A DNA stretch of 64,000 nt from Ereboglobus luteus (GTDB taxonomy: Bacteria > Verrucomicrobiota > Verrucomicrobiia > Opitutales > Opitutaceae): NCBI RefSeq assembly GCF_003096195.1, contig NZ_CP023004.1:2956501-3020500 (forward strand), written 5' to 3'. This document shows, one piece after another, positions 20,001 through 28,517 of the stretch (its first letter is position 1; each line of letters opens with the position of its first letter). The translations under genes were made by a program, and so were the position numbers. Below the pieces are notes generated by a model. The model worked only from the letters and a program-made list of their open reading frames with translations, did not search any database and was not told where the DNA came from.

Positions 20001-21711
20001 CGCCCCGGACGACGTGAAAATCGAGGGCGTGAAAAACTCACCCGAGGGATTGAAGGGCCGCTGCACGCTCGATCTGGCGCGCATCACAAACATCATGCTA
20101 TTTGCGAATCCGCTGGGCGCGGAGGTGAAGTTCGAGGTGAGCAACATCCGCCTGGAGGAACCTTTCGCCGGCGCGCCTGACGCGCTCAAAAGCACCTCGA
20201 CATTTTATCCCGCGTTCGACCGTTACGGACAATACAAGCACAAGGACTGGCCCGGAAAAACGCGCGCCGACACGGACCTCGCGAAAGACCTCGCCGACGA
20301 GGACGCCGATCTTGCCGCCAACCCGCGCCCGCCCTCGTTCAACCGTTACGGCGGCTGGGCCGACGGCCCGGCGCTTGAGGCGACCGGCGCGTTTCGCACG
20401 GTGAAGCACGGCGGCATGTGGTGGCTGGTCGATCCCGAGGGAAAGTTGTTTTTTTCGCACGGCATCAACCAATTTTATAATGCGGAGCTGACCGGTGTCA
20501 CATTGCGCGAGCATTATTTTGAAAACCTTCCCGAAAAAAATTCCCCCGGGGGGCGCGGCCTCTGGCGCAAGCAGGCTTACCTGGCGGGCACGCCGAATTT
20601 CTATCGCGACAAAAAAGTAACGCCCGACGCCTTTGATTTTTTCGGCGCCAACCTCCGCCGCAAACACGGCGACGACTGGGCCGGCGCGCACAAAAAACGC
20701 CTCTATGCGCGCGCCGAAAGCTGGGGTGTCAACACGCTGGCAAACTGGACGCACAAGGATTACATCCGCGACGGACGCATGCCCTACGTCGGCCAGGTCG
20801 GCACGCCCGACGCGGTCACGATCAAGGGCCACGGCGGAAGCGCGGCGCGTTTTTTTCAAGACGTGTTCGATCCGGGCTTTGAGGAGGCCGTCGAAAAGGC
20901 GCTGCGAAAAAATTGGGCCTTTGCCGCGAACGATCCCATGTGCATCGGTTTCTTCGTGGACAACGAGCACGCGTGGGGAGGCGAAACCGCGCTCGCCGAG
21001 GCCGTCTTGCGCAGCCCCGCCTCGCAGCCCGCCAAGCGCGAGTTCGCCCGCAGGCTGGAGAAAAAATACGGCGACATCGCCAACCTCAACGCCGCGTGGA
21101 AAACCAGGCACGCGTCGTTCGCGGCCTTTCTCTCCTCGACGCAGCCGCCGGATCGCGCGGTGGCGCGCGCCGACCTGGTTGAGTTCAATAATGCCCTGAG
21201 CGACCGTTATTTTGAGGGCGCGCGCAACGCGGTTCGCCGTTTTGCGCCGGGGCGGCTTTACCTTGGCTGTCGTTTTCAAACGGTTCCGTCCGCCGCAATC
21301 ATGCGTTCCGCCGCGAAATTTTGCGATGTCGTCAGCTTCAACCTCTACGAATTCAGCGTGGAGGCGCTTCGCCTGCCCGACGCGATCGATACGCCGGTCA
21401 TCATCGGCGAATTCCATTTCGGCACGATAGCCAACGGCCATTTTCACCCGGGCCTGCAAGGGTGCGCCGACGAGGCGGATCGCGGCCGCGCCTACCGGCG
21501 CTATGTGGAAGGCGCGCTGCGCAATCCGCTGATTGTCGGCACGCATTATTACCGGCTCATCGACCAGTGCCCGACGGGCCGGAGCCTCGACGACGAAAGT
21601 TTCCAATACGGATTTCTCAGCATAACCGACCGGCCTTATCCCGACATGGCCGACGCGGCGCGCGCCGTGGCTCGCCGCATGTATGCCCTCCGCGGCGGCG
21701 CGAGCGAATGA
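17020..21711 (+). CDS. Secreted multidomain enzyme: GH43-type propeller plus GH50-like (clan A) barrel
   Basis: A 1563-residue exported protein. I start at ATG 17020; earlier in-frame ATGs fall in or next to the repeat element. After a signal peptide (ending ...AANLSA) there is a repetitive region to about residue 310 with INGG/FYG turns suggestive of a beta-helix. A GH43-like propeller follows (about 323-670; ADPCVFLHDGYYYC, WTVGPKVL). Next are a poly-Gln linker (about 713-724), a recurring GPDP module (about 735-873) and an ARKITVNG module (about 883-1050). The C-terminal barrel has features of GH50 agarases: DRYGQYKHKDWPGK, WWLVDPEGKLFFSHGIN, candidate acid/base Glu1316 (VDNEHAWG) and nucleophile Glu1464 (IIGEFHFG). 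The real substrate may not be agarose. The stop overlaps an in-frame ATG of the GH78 gene. Confidence 0.8.
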   Translation: MKRTKDMPRRFRNVLCFAAWLVLAANLSANSGNNVIYIGAEGKEASAKELADAYKQLATTGGVIVLRGPVRIKGNFDAPAHDAPVTVTGSLDGARNASAKLILNASYRVNGPTTFERLMFVTEGADYRYLHCNGHAVVLGGGIVCQSPPKGKYPTIVGASQNKTRGRSGSNVTINSGQWYTVVGGAIDEGAPTNGNLRMVVNGGRFYGAVCSAGVGRHTGDAELVINGGTFYNSVSGLGNIAGASLTGAIRVTINDGRFYNAISATRNNEAEFSGSYTLAINGGVFTSVTGITGTRGVRGGAKSSIVVNPASLLDEKIRGSLSFINPIIKGADPCVFLHDGYYYCTTTGGSRLEGYKAANLSDFPYAQPVIIWQPPPRREFSKNLWSPKIYYFGAEDVGEKLAGHYLYVSANDGSDNAAADQRMYVLRSLTGDPLGPYGSPTDGELNVPARMTAAQGKKFNREWTVGPKVLQHNGKLYFIWVGRIGDRNSRNVGDHWQCLYIDELINPWTVSGKPAMICRPTLDWEKHGAGRASDGRMLPEVVEGGAPVYSADGTLYLLYAASGYWTPHYVIGLMKLIGDDPMNPRHWQKATQPIFKASKDVIGPGNACYVPSPEGNSHWAIYHAYVGKKTKGVPRQLFAEPYVANDRGVAISAGEPLPLGTPLKIEANPMPLRKKISGFTGPLPPPDPALAADDKDIAPLPSWRQPPRARAQQQQQQSQQQQTSGAYRPPLTDWRFDKGPDPKTKGDLRLSGNTLRLTADFSRGKRYVGAVCPVAFPDVSRVSFNVRTNQKKLLVRLKDRTGQIHQHSFNTKPGEPETIVVPFEAGLSGKPWGGANDGKMHLPVGEFEIILAAEHAGREGFCEISDVRLIASPPAKPAEPLRLDDYDARKITVNGNASVEKRGDLLVVTISGGQKISWPGINLRPQNGTQFFDLARCSVLAMDVKNLTGAQIGIKCQIENPGSNGRENCIRGGIALDAGESGTMRVRYHRNGIAPDDVKIEGVKNSPEGLKGRCTLDLARITNIMLFANPLGAEVKFEVSNIRLEEPFAGAPDALKSTSTFYPAFDRYGQYKHKDWPGKTRADTDLAKDLADEDADLAANPRPPSFNRYGGWADGPALEATGAFRTVKHGGMWWLVDPEGKLFFSHGINQFYNAELTGVTLREHYFENLPEKNSPGGRGLWRKQAYLAGTPNFYRDKKVTPDAFDFFGANLRRKHGDDWAGAHKKRLYARAESWGVNTLANWTHKDYIRDGRMPYVGQVGTPDAVTIKGHGGSAARFFQDVFDPGFEEAVEKALRKNWAFAANDPMCIGFFVDNEHAWGGETALAEAVLRSPASQPAKREFARRLEKKYGDIANLNAAWKTRHASFAAFLSSTQPPDRAVARADLVEFNNALSDRYFEGARNAVRRFAPGRLYLGCRFQTVPSAAIMRSAAKFCDVVSFNLYEFSVEALRLPDAIDTPVIIGEFHFGTIANGHFHPGLQGCADEADRGRAYRRYVEGALRNPLIVGTHYYRLIDQCPTGRSLDDESFQYGFLSITDRPYPDMADAARAVARRMYALRGGASE

Positions 21712-21734
21712 GCCAAACCACCCTGCGGCTTTCC

Positions 21735-24700
21735 ATGAAAAACAAACCCGCCCTCATCCTCATTTTTGCCCTCGTCCTGTCATGCGCCGCGCTTGGCGCC
21801 GCAACCATCCGTCCGGTCGAGCCGCGCTGTGAGCATCGTGACAATCCCCTCGGCCTTCGCGAAACGTGGCCGCGCCTTACTTGGCGGCTTGAGGCGGTCA
21901 ACGCCGCCGACCGGGGACTCTCGCAAAGCGCGTGGCAAATCCTCGTCGCCTCCTCGCCCGAAAAGCTCAAGGCGGACGAGGGCGACATATGGGATTCCGG
22001 ACGTGTCACCGGCGCGGACGTTCGCGCGGTTTTCGCCGGACGCAAACTCGACACGCTCCAGCAGGTTTGGTGGAAAGTTCGCGTTTGGGACGGGGGTGGC
22101 CTCGCCTCCGGCTGGAGCGAGACAGCCACATGGTCGCGCGGGCTTGAAGAAACCGTGACGCTGCAAGACTGGCCGGGCGGATGGATCGGCCTCGACCCCG
22201 ATGACAGGCAGCGCAACGAAAACCTCACCGACGCCCAGCGCGAACGCGCCGCGCGCCGCATGTTGAAATGGGTCACGGCCGTGACAAAAGACCATCAACG
22301 CCCCGCGCAATCCGCGGACGGCTCCAAGGCCGCCACCGCCTTGACCGCATGGTTCAAAAAGAGCTTTCACATAAAGGACAAACCGCGCATCTCCCGCGCC
22401 GTCATTTGGCTCGTGCCCGACATGGAATGTGAAGTCTGGGTCAACGGCGAGCGCGCAGGCGCAGCCGCCCGCTGGAATGTCACACGGCAGATCGACATCG
22501 GCTCCTTCCTCATCAACGGAAACAACCTTGTCGCCTTGCGCGTGACGCAAGACGACGGCAACGCGCCGGCCGTGTTTGGCGAGATCGAGATGTTCATCCC
22601 GTCCGGGACGCGCCGCGAACCGATTGACGGAAACTGGCTTGCCGCCCTGTCGGACGCCGCGAGACCCGACGCGCCTGAGCTGGCGGGCGACGACACATGG
22701 AGCAAACCCGAGGCAAAAACCAGGTTGCGCAGCTTCACAAACGGCACGCACTACTACGCTCCGGCCGCCATGTTGAGGAAGGAGTTTTCCGTGGGCAAAC
22801 CCGTGCGCCGCGCGCTGCTTGTCGCCACCGCCGCCGGAGTCTATGAAGCCGAGATCAACGGCCGGCGCGTCGGCCACGATTTCTTCTCGCCCGGCTGGAC
22901 CGAATACCGCCGCCGCCTGCACGCGCAGACCTACGATGTCACCGCCTTGCTCAACGATGGCGCGAACGCCATCGGCATCACGCTCGCCGACGGCTGGTTT
23001 TCCGGCACCGTGGGGGCTTGGGGACTGCTTGGAAAACGCCAGGCCTACGGTGGTTTCCCGCGGGCGCGCGCCCTGCTTGTTATCGAACACGACGACGGCA
23101 GCGTCACGCAAGTGCCCACCGACAGCAGCTGGAAGGCAAGTTTCGGCCCCATTCGCTACGCCGATCTCATGCAAGGCTGCGGCTACGACGCACGGCTGGA
23201 TATGCCGGGCTGGACGCTCCCCGGTTTCGATGACGCCAAGTGGAAAAAGCCCAACTCCGGCGAGAAACCCCGCTTGGCCGACGGCCCGCGCCCCTTCGCC
23301 CAAACCGTGATCGAGGGCGCCACGCTCGACGGCGTGCGCATCACCGAGACCCTGCCGGCCCGCTCGGTGAGAAAAACCGCGCCCGGAACATGGCTCGTGG
23401 ACTTCGGCCAAAACTTCGTCGGCTGGGCGCGCCTCAATGCGCGCGGAACCGCCGGCACGCACGTTATTTTTCGCCACGGGGAAATCCTCAACCCCGACGG
23501 CACCCTGCACACCACAAACCTGCGCGGCGCGGCGCAGGTTGACGAGTTCTGGATGCGCGACGGCGAGCAGGTGCTCGAGCCACGTTTCACCTTCCACGGC
23601 TTCCGTTACCTTGAGGTGCGCGGGCTTGAGCACGAGCCGTCCGCGACGGATTTTACCGGCATAGTCACCCACACCCCGATAAAACGCACCGGATGGTTCG
23701 AGTGCTCCAACCCGCTTTTGAATCAACTTTATTCCAACATAATCTGGAGCCAGCGAGGCAACCACCTCGAAATCCCCACCGACTGTCCGCAACGCGACGA
23801 ACGCCTTGGCTGGACCGGCGACATACAATTCTTCGGCGGCACTTCCGTTTACAACTACGACATGCGCGCACTTCTCGAGCGCTGGCTCGAAACGCTCATC
23901 GCCGACTCGCAAAATGCCGCGGGCACCTTCCCCGGCAACGCACCCGCCTACCCGGGCTACCACATGCGCCCCTCGAGCGGGTGGGGCGACGCTGCCATAG
24001 TTGTCCCCTACATCCTCTGGCGGCAATACGGCGAGACACGTCCCATCGAGCGCCACTTCGACGCGCTCCTGCGCTACATGGACTGGCTTGAGCGCCGTTC
24101 GCGCGACGGAATTGTGGTGGTCCGCAGCAGTCTGGGCGACTGGTTGAACAAGGGGGGCACCGCCAAGAAGGAGGTGATTGACACCGCGTTTTACGCCTAT
24201 GTTTGCGACCTCATGTCGCAAATGGCCGCGCTCATCGGGCGCGACGCCGAGGCCGCGCGCTTCCAGAAACTGCACAAGGAAGTGCGCGCGGCCTTCGAGC
24301 GCGAGTTCCTGCTCGCCGACGGTTCCATTTTCGAAAGCAGCCAGACAGGCTACGCGTTGGCCTTCACCATGGGGCTGGTGCCCGAACATCTTCGCGAAAA
24401 GATGTCGGCAAAATTCAACGACAGTATCGAGGCCTTTGACTGGCACCTTGCCACCGGATTTATCGGAACCGCGCGCCTCATGCCCGCGCTCTTCAACGCC
24501 GGGCTCGACGACACCGCATGGCGCGTGCTCCTTCAGGAAAGCTATCCGTCATGGCTCTACCAAGTGAAGCTTGGCGCGACCACCATGTGGGAAGCTTGGG
24601 ACGGCTTCATTCCCGAGACGGGCCGGATCAAAGGATCGCTCAACCACTACGCGTTTGGCGCGGTCGGCGAATCGTTTTACCGGCACATCGCCGGCATCAA

Positions 24701-25028
24701 CACCGCCACGCCAGGATTCCGGGACATCGTGATCCGCCCGCGACTCGGCGGCGGGCTCACTCACGCACGCGCCGCCTACGAGGCCGTGACCGGCCGTGTC
24801 GAGAGCGGTTGGGAAAAACTGCCCGACGGCGGCCTAGCACTTGATGTGACAATTCCCGTCGGCTCGCGCGCGAGGATTTTCATTCCCGCGCGCGCTGCTT
24901 CCGCCGTTACCGAAAGCGGCCGCGCCCTCGGCGCGGCGCCCGGCGTGCGCGTGCTGACCTCCGAAATCTCCGGAGAGGTCGTATGCGAAACCGGCTCGGG
25001 CGTGTATCGTTTCGAAGTGAAACCTTGA
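21735..25028 (+). CDS. Secreted alpha-L-rhamnosidase (GH78)
   Basis: Removes terminal alpha-L-rhamnose from polysaccharides or glycosides (family knowledge). From ATG 21735 it has 1097 residues with signal peptide MKNKPALILIFALVLSCAALG; an in-frame ATG at 21708 overlaps the previous stop (ATGA) and is the alternative. Domain order is typical of large GH78 enzymes: an N-terminal fibronectin-like region (RCEHRDNPLGL...), beta-sandwich domains with RRALLVATAAGVYEAEINGRRVG, and the (alpha/alpha)6 barrel with CPQRDERLGWTGD (Asp688/Glu689 region) and TMWEAWDGF. A C-terminal beta-sandwich closes the protein. It is translationally close to the GH43/GH50-like enzyme, so the two probably act on the same rhamnose-containing polymer. 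Confidence 0.93.
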   Translation: MKNKPALILIFALVLSCAALGAATIRPVEPRCEHRDNPLGLRETWPRLTWRLEAVNAADRGLSQSAWQILVASSPEKLKADEGDIWDSGRVTGADVRAVFAGRKLDTLQQVWWKVRVWDGGGLASGWSETATWSRGLEETVTLQDWPGGWIGLDPDDRQRNENLTDAQRERAARRMLKWVTAVTKDHQRPAQSADGSKAATALTAWFKKSFHIKDKPRISRAVIWLVPDMECEVWVNGERAGAAARWNVTRQIDIGSFLINGNNLVALRVTQDDGNAPAVFGEIEMFIPSGTRREPIDGNWLAALSDAARPDAPELAGDDTWSKPEAKTRLRSFTNGTHYYAPAAMLRKEFSVGKPVRRALLVATAAGVYEAEINGRRVGHDFFSPGWTEYRRRLHAQTYDVTALLNDGANAIGITLADGWFSGTVGAWGLLGKRQAYGGFPRARALLVIEHDDGSVTQVPTDSSWKASFGPIRYADLMQGCGYDARLDMPGWTLPGFDDAKWKKPNSGEKPRLADGPRPFAQTVIEGATLDGVRITETLPARSVRKTAPGTWLVDFGQNFVGWARLNARGTAGTHVIFRHGEILNPDGTLHTTNLRGAAQVDEFWMRDGEQVLEPRFTFHGFRYLEVRGLEHEPSATDFTGIVTHTPIKRTGWFECSNPLLNQLYSNIIWSQRGNHLEIPTDCPQRDERLGWTGDIQFFGGTSVYNYDMRALLERWLETLIADSQNAAGTFPGNAPAYPGYHMRPSSGWGDAAIVVPYILWRQYGETRPIERHFDALLRYMDWLERRSRDGIVVVRSSLGDWLNKGGTAKKEVIDTAFYAYVCDLMSQMAALIGRDAEAARFQKLHKEVRAAFEREFLLADGSIFESSQTGYALAFTMGLVPEHLREKMSAKFNDSIEAFDWHLATGFIGTARLMPALFNAGLDDTAWRVLLQESYPSWLYQVKLGATTMWEAWDGFIPETGRIKGSLNHYAFGAVGESFYRHIAGINTATPGFRDIVIRPRLGGGLTHARAAYEAVTGRVESGWEKLPDGGLALDVTIPVGSRARIFIPARAASAVTESGRALGAAPGVRVLTSEISGEVVCETGSGVYRFEVKP

Positions 25029-25159
25029 ATAACAGCGCCGCGATGGAAGGCCGATGCGCGCACTGTTACGAAACACTGACACCCACGATTAATATAAAAC
25101 CGCAATATATGCGCGGAAGTCCAATCCCCGCAATCCAACCGCCACGTTCGGGGCAATGC

Positions 25160-26281
25160 TCACCCGTTTGCCTCGTCCATTGCCGTTTGCCCGGAGCGAT
25201 CGACAAAATTATGGCGATAATCGCGGGGTGAAATATTGCGATGCCTCCTGAACCATGTGGAAAACTGCGGCAGGTGGGCGAAGCCCAAATCGTAGGCGAT
25301 TTCCTTGATGCTGGCACGCGAGTTTTCCAACCGGTCGCACGCGGTTCGCACGCGCCGGTTGTCCCAATATTGAAACGGCGTTTGTCCGCGCGCGTCCCTC
25401 CAGATGCGGTCGAGCTGGCTCGCGCTCACGCCAGCGGCCCAGCTCACCTGTTCGCGGTTCCACGGCAGGTTGGTCGGCCAGTTGTCGATGAACGCCATGC
25501 TTGCGTTGATGCGCGGGTCGCACTGGTCCGGCTCGCGTATGTAGATGCCCGCCTCATGCAGGCGCGGATACAACGCGCCCATGAACGACCAGACGAGCGT
25601 TTGCAGATGGATGCGCTCCTCGAAAGTGCGGCTCACATACACATGGTCGTCGGGAGTCAACCCGGACGGGTGCCGCACGGTGACATAACGCCCGACGCTG
25701 GCGATGGCGGCCTGCATCTCCTTGGTTCCCTTCATGACGTGCACCGGCGGTCCCGCCCACTCGGCGGAGCTGGTGTCCACGCTCAAGTGGAGCGATTCGA
25801 GTTGCGAGTCGGGCGTGAACGCCTGGTGCCGCCGTCCCAGCGCGGGCACCAGCACGACCCAGTCGCCCGCGCCGGCCTGCAGGCGATGGTTGGCGTATTC
25901 CATTTTCATCGAGCCGCGCAGCATGCGCCAGATGATAAAGTTCACGGTCATGAACGTGCCCGACTGAGTGTTTGGCGCGCCCTTGTAATAACAAAGAAGC
26001 CTGCAACGCACCGTGTTCCAGTCAAACGGATGTCCCGCCGCGCCCGGCGCCAAAACAGGCAATGGGGATGTTTTTTGCGGGGTTGTTTTTGTTTGAATGC
26101 GCACAAAAATAAAGTTCTGCGCAATGGATCGAAAGTCAACGAGGAAAACGGGTCCAAATTTCAGCAAGCCATAGTGAAAAGAGTCTCTTTTGTTCGTGGC
26201 GCGAGTGCCCTCTGGATGCATGGCAAATGTTAACATCCCGGTGTTTTCCCGCGATGGTCGTCCTGAGGCTGATGCGCACAA
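25160..26281 (-). CDS. AraC family transcriptional regulator
   Basis: DNA-binding regulator with an N-terminal sensing domain (AGAGDWVVLVPALGRRH is a cupin-like strand pair) and two C-terminal helix-turn-helix motifs (VSWAAGVSASQLDRIWRDARG and IKEIAYDLGFAHLPQFSTWFRRHRNISPRDYR). The longest frame is given, up to 373 residues, but the true start is uncertain: in-frame ATGs lie at 26236 and 26221 and a GTG at 26104. The conserved element at 26097 would lie inside the coding region if the upstream starts were used, favouring a later start. It is divergent from the small secreted-protein genes and convergent with the rhamnosidase, so it is a candidate regulator of this glycan region. Confidence 0.85.
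   Translation of the reverse strand: MCASASGRPSRENTGMLTFAMHPEGTRATNKRDSFHYGLLKFGPVFLVDFRSIAQNFIFVRIQTKTTPQKTSPLPVLAPGAAGHPFDWNTVRCRLLCYYKGAPNTQSGTFMTVNFIIWRMLRGSMKMEYANHRLQAGAGDWVVLVPALGRRHQAFTPDSQLESLHLSVDTSSAEWAGPPVHVMKGTKEMQAAIASVGRYVTVRHPSGLTPDDHVYVSRTFEERIHLQTLVWSFMGALYPRLHEAGIYIREPDQCDPRINASMAFIDNWPTNLPWNREQVSWAAGVSASQLDRIWRDARGQTPFQYWDNRRVRTACDRLENSRASIKEIAYDLGFAHLPQFSTWFRRHRNISPRDYRHNFVDRSGQTAMDEANG
26097..26150 (+). promoter_or_regulatory. Bipartite conserved element, weaker copy
   Basis: ATGCGCACAAAAATAA followed at offset 36 by AAGTCA, matching the copy at 45479 in both half-sites; the GTGACT part is degenerate. It lies close to the probable start of the AraC gene and 175 bases before the better copy at 26272, as would be expected for paired autoregulatory sites. 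Confidence 0.35.
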
Positions 26282-26325
26282 AGAATAACTCTCTGACGAT
26301 TACCGTAAAATCATTGATGGTGACT
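26272..26325 (+). promoter_or_regulatory. Bipartite conserved element, copy 2
   Basis: About 47 of 58 positions match the element upstream of the MFS gene at 15127 (copy 1), with ATGCGCAC..AATAAC, TAAAATCATT and GTGACT at identical offsets (48 bases between ends). It lies in the AraC/secreted-protein divergent region. It is a strong candidate operator, possibly for the adjacent AraC protein. Confidence 0.55.
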
Positions 26326-26403
26326 GCCAATGGTTGTGACGCAACATCAACAGCGGTGATACCCTGTCCGTTCCATCGGCTTTTTATGGTAGAATAATAT
26401 AAA

Positions 26404-26550
26404 ATGAAAACATCCCTGCTGCCCCTCTTGCATGCGTCTTGGCTCTTCCCCTCACCAACAGCCCTCGCGATTGCGTTCACGAATTATACAGGCAACTTGC
26501 CGATCAGTGAGCCGCGGTCGAAAACTGGAAAACAAAAAAGCAACTCATAA
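26404..26550 (+). CDS. Short open frame with signal-like N-terminus, possibly a gene remnant
   Basis: 48 codons from ATG 26404 to TAA 26550. It begins MKTSLLPLLHASWLFPSPTA, a possible signal peptide, then FTNYTGNLPISEPRS and a Lys-rich tail. No family was recognised. It sits 21 bases before the next secreted protein gene and shares the MKTS start with it, so it may be a leader, a decayed secreted protein or chance. An AT-rich box (gaataatataaa) lies directly upstream. Confidence 0.3.
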   Translation: MKTSLLPLLHASWLFPSPTALAIAFTNYTGNLPISEPRSKTGKQKSNS

Positions 26551-26571
26551 CATCTCAACTCCACTCATCCC

Positions 26572-27417
26572 ATGAAAACCAGCACCTTCATCATCGCCAT
26601 TGTTTCCGCCCTCGCCATTGCGCCTTGCGCGATGGCGAAAAAAATTGCGTCGGATAATTTCGATTCCTACACGCCCGGCTCCACGCTGGTCGGTAACAAG
26701 GGAGGGAAGGGGGCGTGGAAATCTCCTTGGACGGGGCGGAGCGAGTTTGTCACGATCACCAATGCGCCGGAGGACGTCGTCACGCTCACGCTTGACAATG
26801 GCGAGGTGCGCGGCGGCGGCAACGCGCTCAAAATATCCGGTGCGCGCACGGGCAGGGAACACTTGAATGTGCTGGAGCGCCGCATTCCCGAGATGAAGGG
26901 GCCGGATCTTTTTGTGAGCCTCCTTTTCAAGATCAAGAACGACGACCAGATCGCGGGCGGCAATGACGGAAAACCGATAACCAACACCAATCTGGTGCAA
27001 TGGTTCGCCGAGGATGATACGCATGAATTCCTAAAAGACCTCGCCGCATTCATAGGCTGGAAGGGAAAGGCCGGCGCGCGGTTGGCGGAGATCGACGAGG
27101 GCAGCACGATGCCGGAACGCCTGGTGGCCGGGCGGACGTATCACCTTGTCATCAAATACACCGGCTGGAACAAAACGAAGGACGGTCGTTATCAGTGGTG
27201 CCGCATTTGGATCAACCCTTCGGTCAACGACGAATACACGCAGAAAAAATCGATCACCTACGCGCGCATCGGCAGGACCGCCGGTTACGGCAGCAAGGGC
27301 ATTCGCGGTTTGTATGTGAACACGCTCGGGCTCAATGATAGCGGCAAATATCATCTCATCGACGACATCCGCCTCGGCACCACATGGGCCGATGTGGTCG
27401 GAAAGCCGAAAAAGTGA
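26572..27417 (+). CDS. Secreted LamG-like single-domain protein
   Basis: 281 residues with signal peptide MKTSTFIIAIVSALAIAPCAMA. The mature protein is one beta-rich module beginning SDNFDSYTPGSTL, with LDNGEVRGGGNALKISG, LFVSLLFKIKN, YHLVIKYTGWN and ending GLYVNTLGLNDSGKYHLIDDIRLGTTWADVVG. The same module occurs once in the 35817 protein and twice in its continuation. It resembles concanavalin-like (LamG-type) sandwiches and is presumably a glycan-binding or surface module; the function is inferred. It precedes a GH43-like gene and probably shares its transcript. Confidence 0.75.
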   Translation: MKTSTFIIAIVSALAIAPCAMAKKIASDNFDSYTPGSTLVGNKGGKGAWKSPWTGRSEFVTITNAPEDVVTLTLDNGEVRGGGNALKISGARTGREHLNVLERRIPEMKGPDLFVSLLFKIKNDDQIAGGNDGKPITNTNLVQWFAEDDTHEFLKDLAAFIGWKGKAGARLAEIDEGSTMPERLVAGRTYHLVIKYTGWNKTKDGRYQWCRIWINPSVNDEYTQKKSITYARIGRTAGYGSKGIRGLYVNTLGLNDSGKYHLIDDIRLGTTWADVVGKPKK

Positions 27418-27457
27418 CCGCTTGCCAATGACCATGGACACCGTGACAGACCGCCTC

Positions 27458-28471
27458 ATGCGCATGAGAATAATATCATTAACCGTCCTCGTCTTTGCCA
27501 CGCTTCCGCTTTTTGCCGGAGCCCCGCGTGTTTATAATAACGCCGACGGCATTGTTCATAAAATGGCCGATCCTTACATCCTTCAACATGACGGGCGCTA
27601 TTATCTTTATGGAACCGATGACGCGCCGCCGGCCATCAACAAGGGGTTCACGGTTCGCGTTTCAACCGATCTTGTGAACTGGAGCGCCCCTTGCGGCGCC
27701 GGACCGGAGGGGCGCGCGCTCGACGCCCCCGATGTCTTTGGCGAACGCGCCTTTTGGAGCGCGCAAGTCAACGAGCGCAACGGCGTTTTTTATATGTTCT
27801 ACACCGCGGAGGAACACATCGCCGTTGCCACCAGCAGCTCTCCACTCGGTCCGTTTGTCCAAAAAGTTAAGACAACGATGCGTCCCCAAAAAACCATCGG
27901 CGGCATGCCCTTTATTGATACCGACGGACGCGCTTATCTTTTTTATACCGCCTTCGACAACAAGGCCAACGAAGTCTTTGTCGAGGAAATGACCGATGAC
28001 TGGATGAGCGCGAAACCGGAAACGCGGCGGCGTTGCATTTGGTGGACCCAGCCCTGGGAAAACAGCGATCCACGTCCCAAATACAAACGCTGGCCCGTCA
28101 ACGAGGGCGCTTCGATCCTCAAGCACAAGGGCATATACTACATGTTTTACACGGCCAATCACTTCATGAGCCCCAAGTATGCCGTCGGCTACGCCACCGC
28201 CGCGACTCCACTCGGCCCTTGGATCAAGTCCAAGGACAATCCGGTGCTCTCCCAAACCCCTATCGTGCGCGGCGTCGGCAGCGTCTCCTTTGTCACCGCT
28301 CCCAACGGCGATCGCTACATCGTTTATCACGCGCACAAGACCCCTGACACCGTCCTCCCTCGCAAGATGTGCATGGATAGAATCGAGTTCGTTCCCAACC
28401 AAGTTGCCGGCCAGCCTGACATTCCGAAAATCCACGGCCCGACCGACACACCTGTCAGCGTTCCTTGGTAG
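27458..28471 (+). CDS. Secreted GH43 family glycosidase
   Basis: Probable arabinofuranosidase- or xylosidase-type hydrolase. Several in-frame ATGs exist (27428, 27434, 27458, 27464); 27458 gives 337 residues with a compact signal peptide MRMRIISLTVLVFATLPLFAGA. Five-bladed propeller motifs are clear: MADPYILQHDGRYYLYGT (catalytic base Asp region), FWSAQVNERNGVFYMFYT, TPLGPW, and NEGASILKHKGIYYMFYTANHF (catalytic acid Glu region). It lies 40 bases after the LamG-like gene and 47 bases before the two-module secreted protein. Confidence 0.85.
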   Translation: MRMRIISLTVLVFATLPLFAGAPRVYNNADGIVHKMADPYILQHDGRYYLYGTDDAPPAINKGFTVRVSTDLVNWSAPCGAGPEGRALDAPDVFGERAFWSAQVNERNGVFYMFYTAEEHIAVATSSSPLGPFVQKVKTTMRPQKTIGGMPFIDTDGRAYLFYTAFDNKANEVFVEEMTDDWMSAKPETRRRCIWWTQPWENSDPRPKYKRWPVNEGASILKHKGIYYMFYTANHFMSPKYAVGYATAATPLGPWIKSKDNPVLSQTPIVRGVGSVSFVTAPNGDRYIVYHAHKTPDTVLPRKMCMDRIEFVPNQVAGQPDIPKIHGPTDTPVSVPW

Positions 28472-28517
28472 TAACAGGTAATATAAATCGGCCTGAAAAA
28501 TAGAAACCACTCGCATC

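Noticed and set aside
21780-24446. 888-codon open frame antisense to the rhamnosidase gene
   Set aside because: Lies completely opposite the GH78 gene, has no recognisable motif and reflects GC-rich codon bias. The sense strand has full family signatures.
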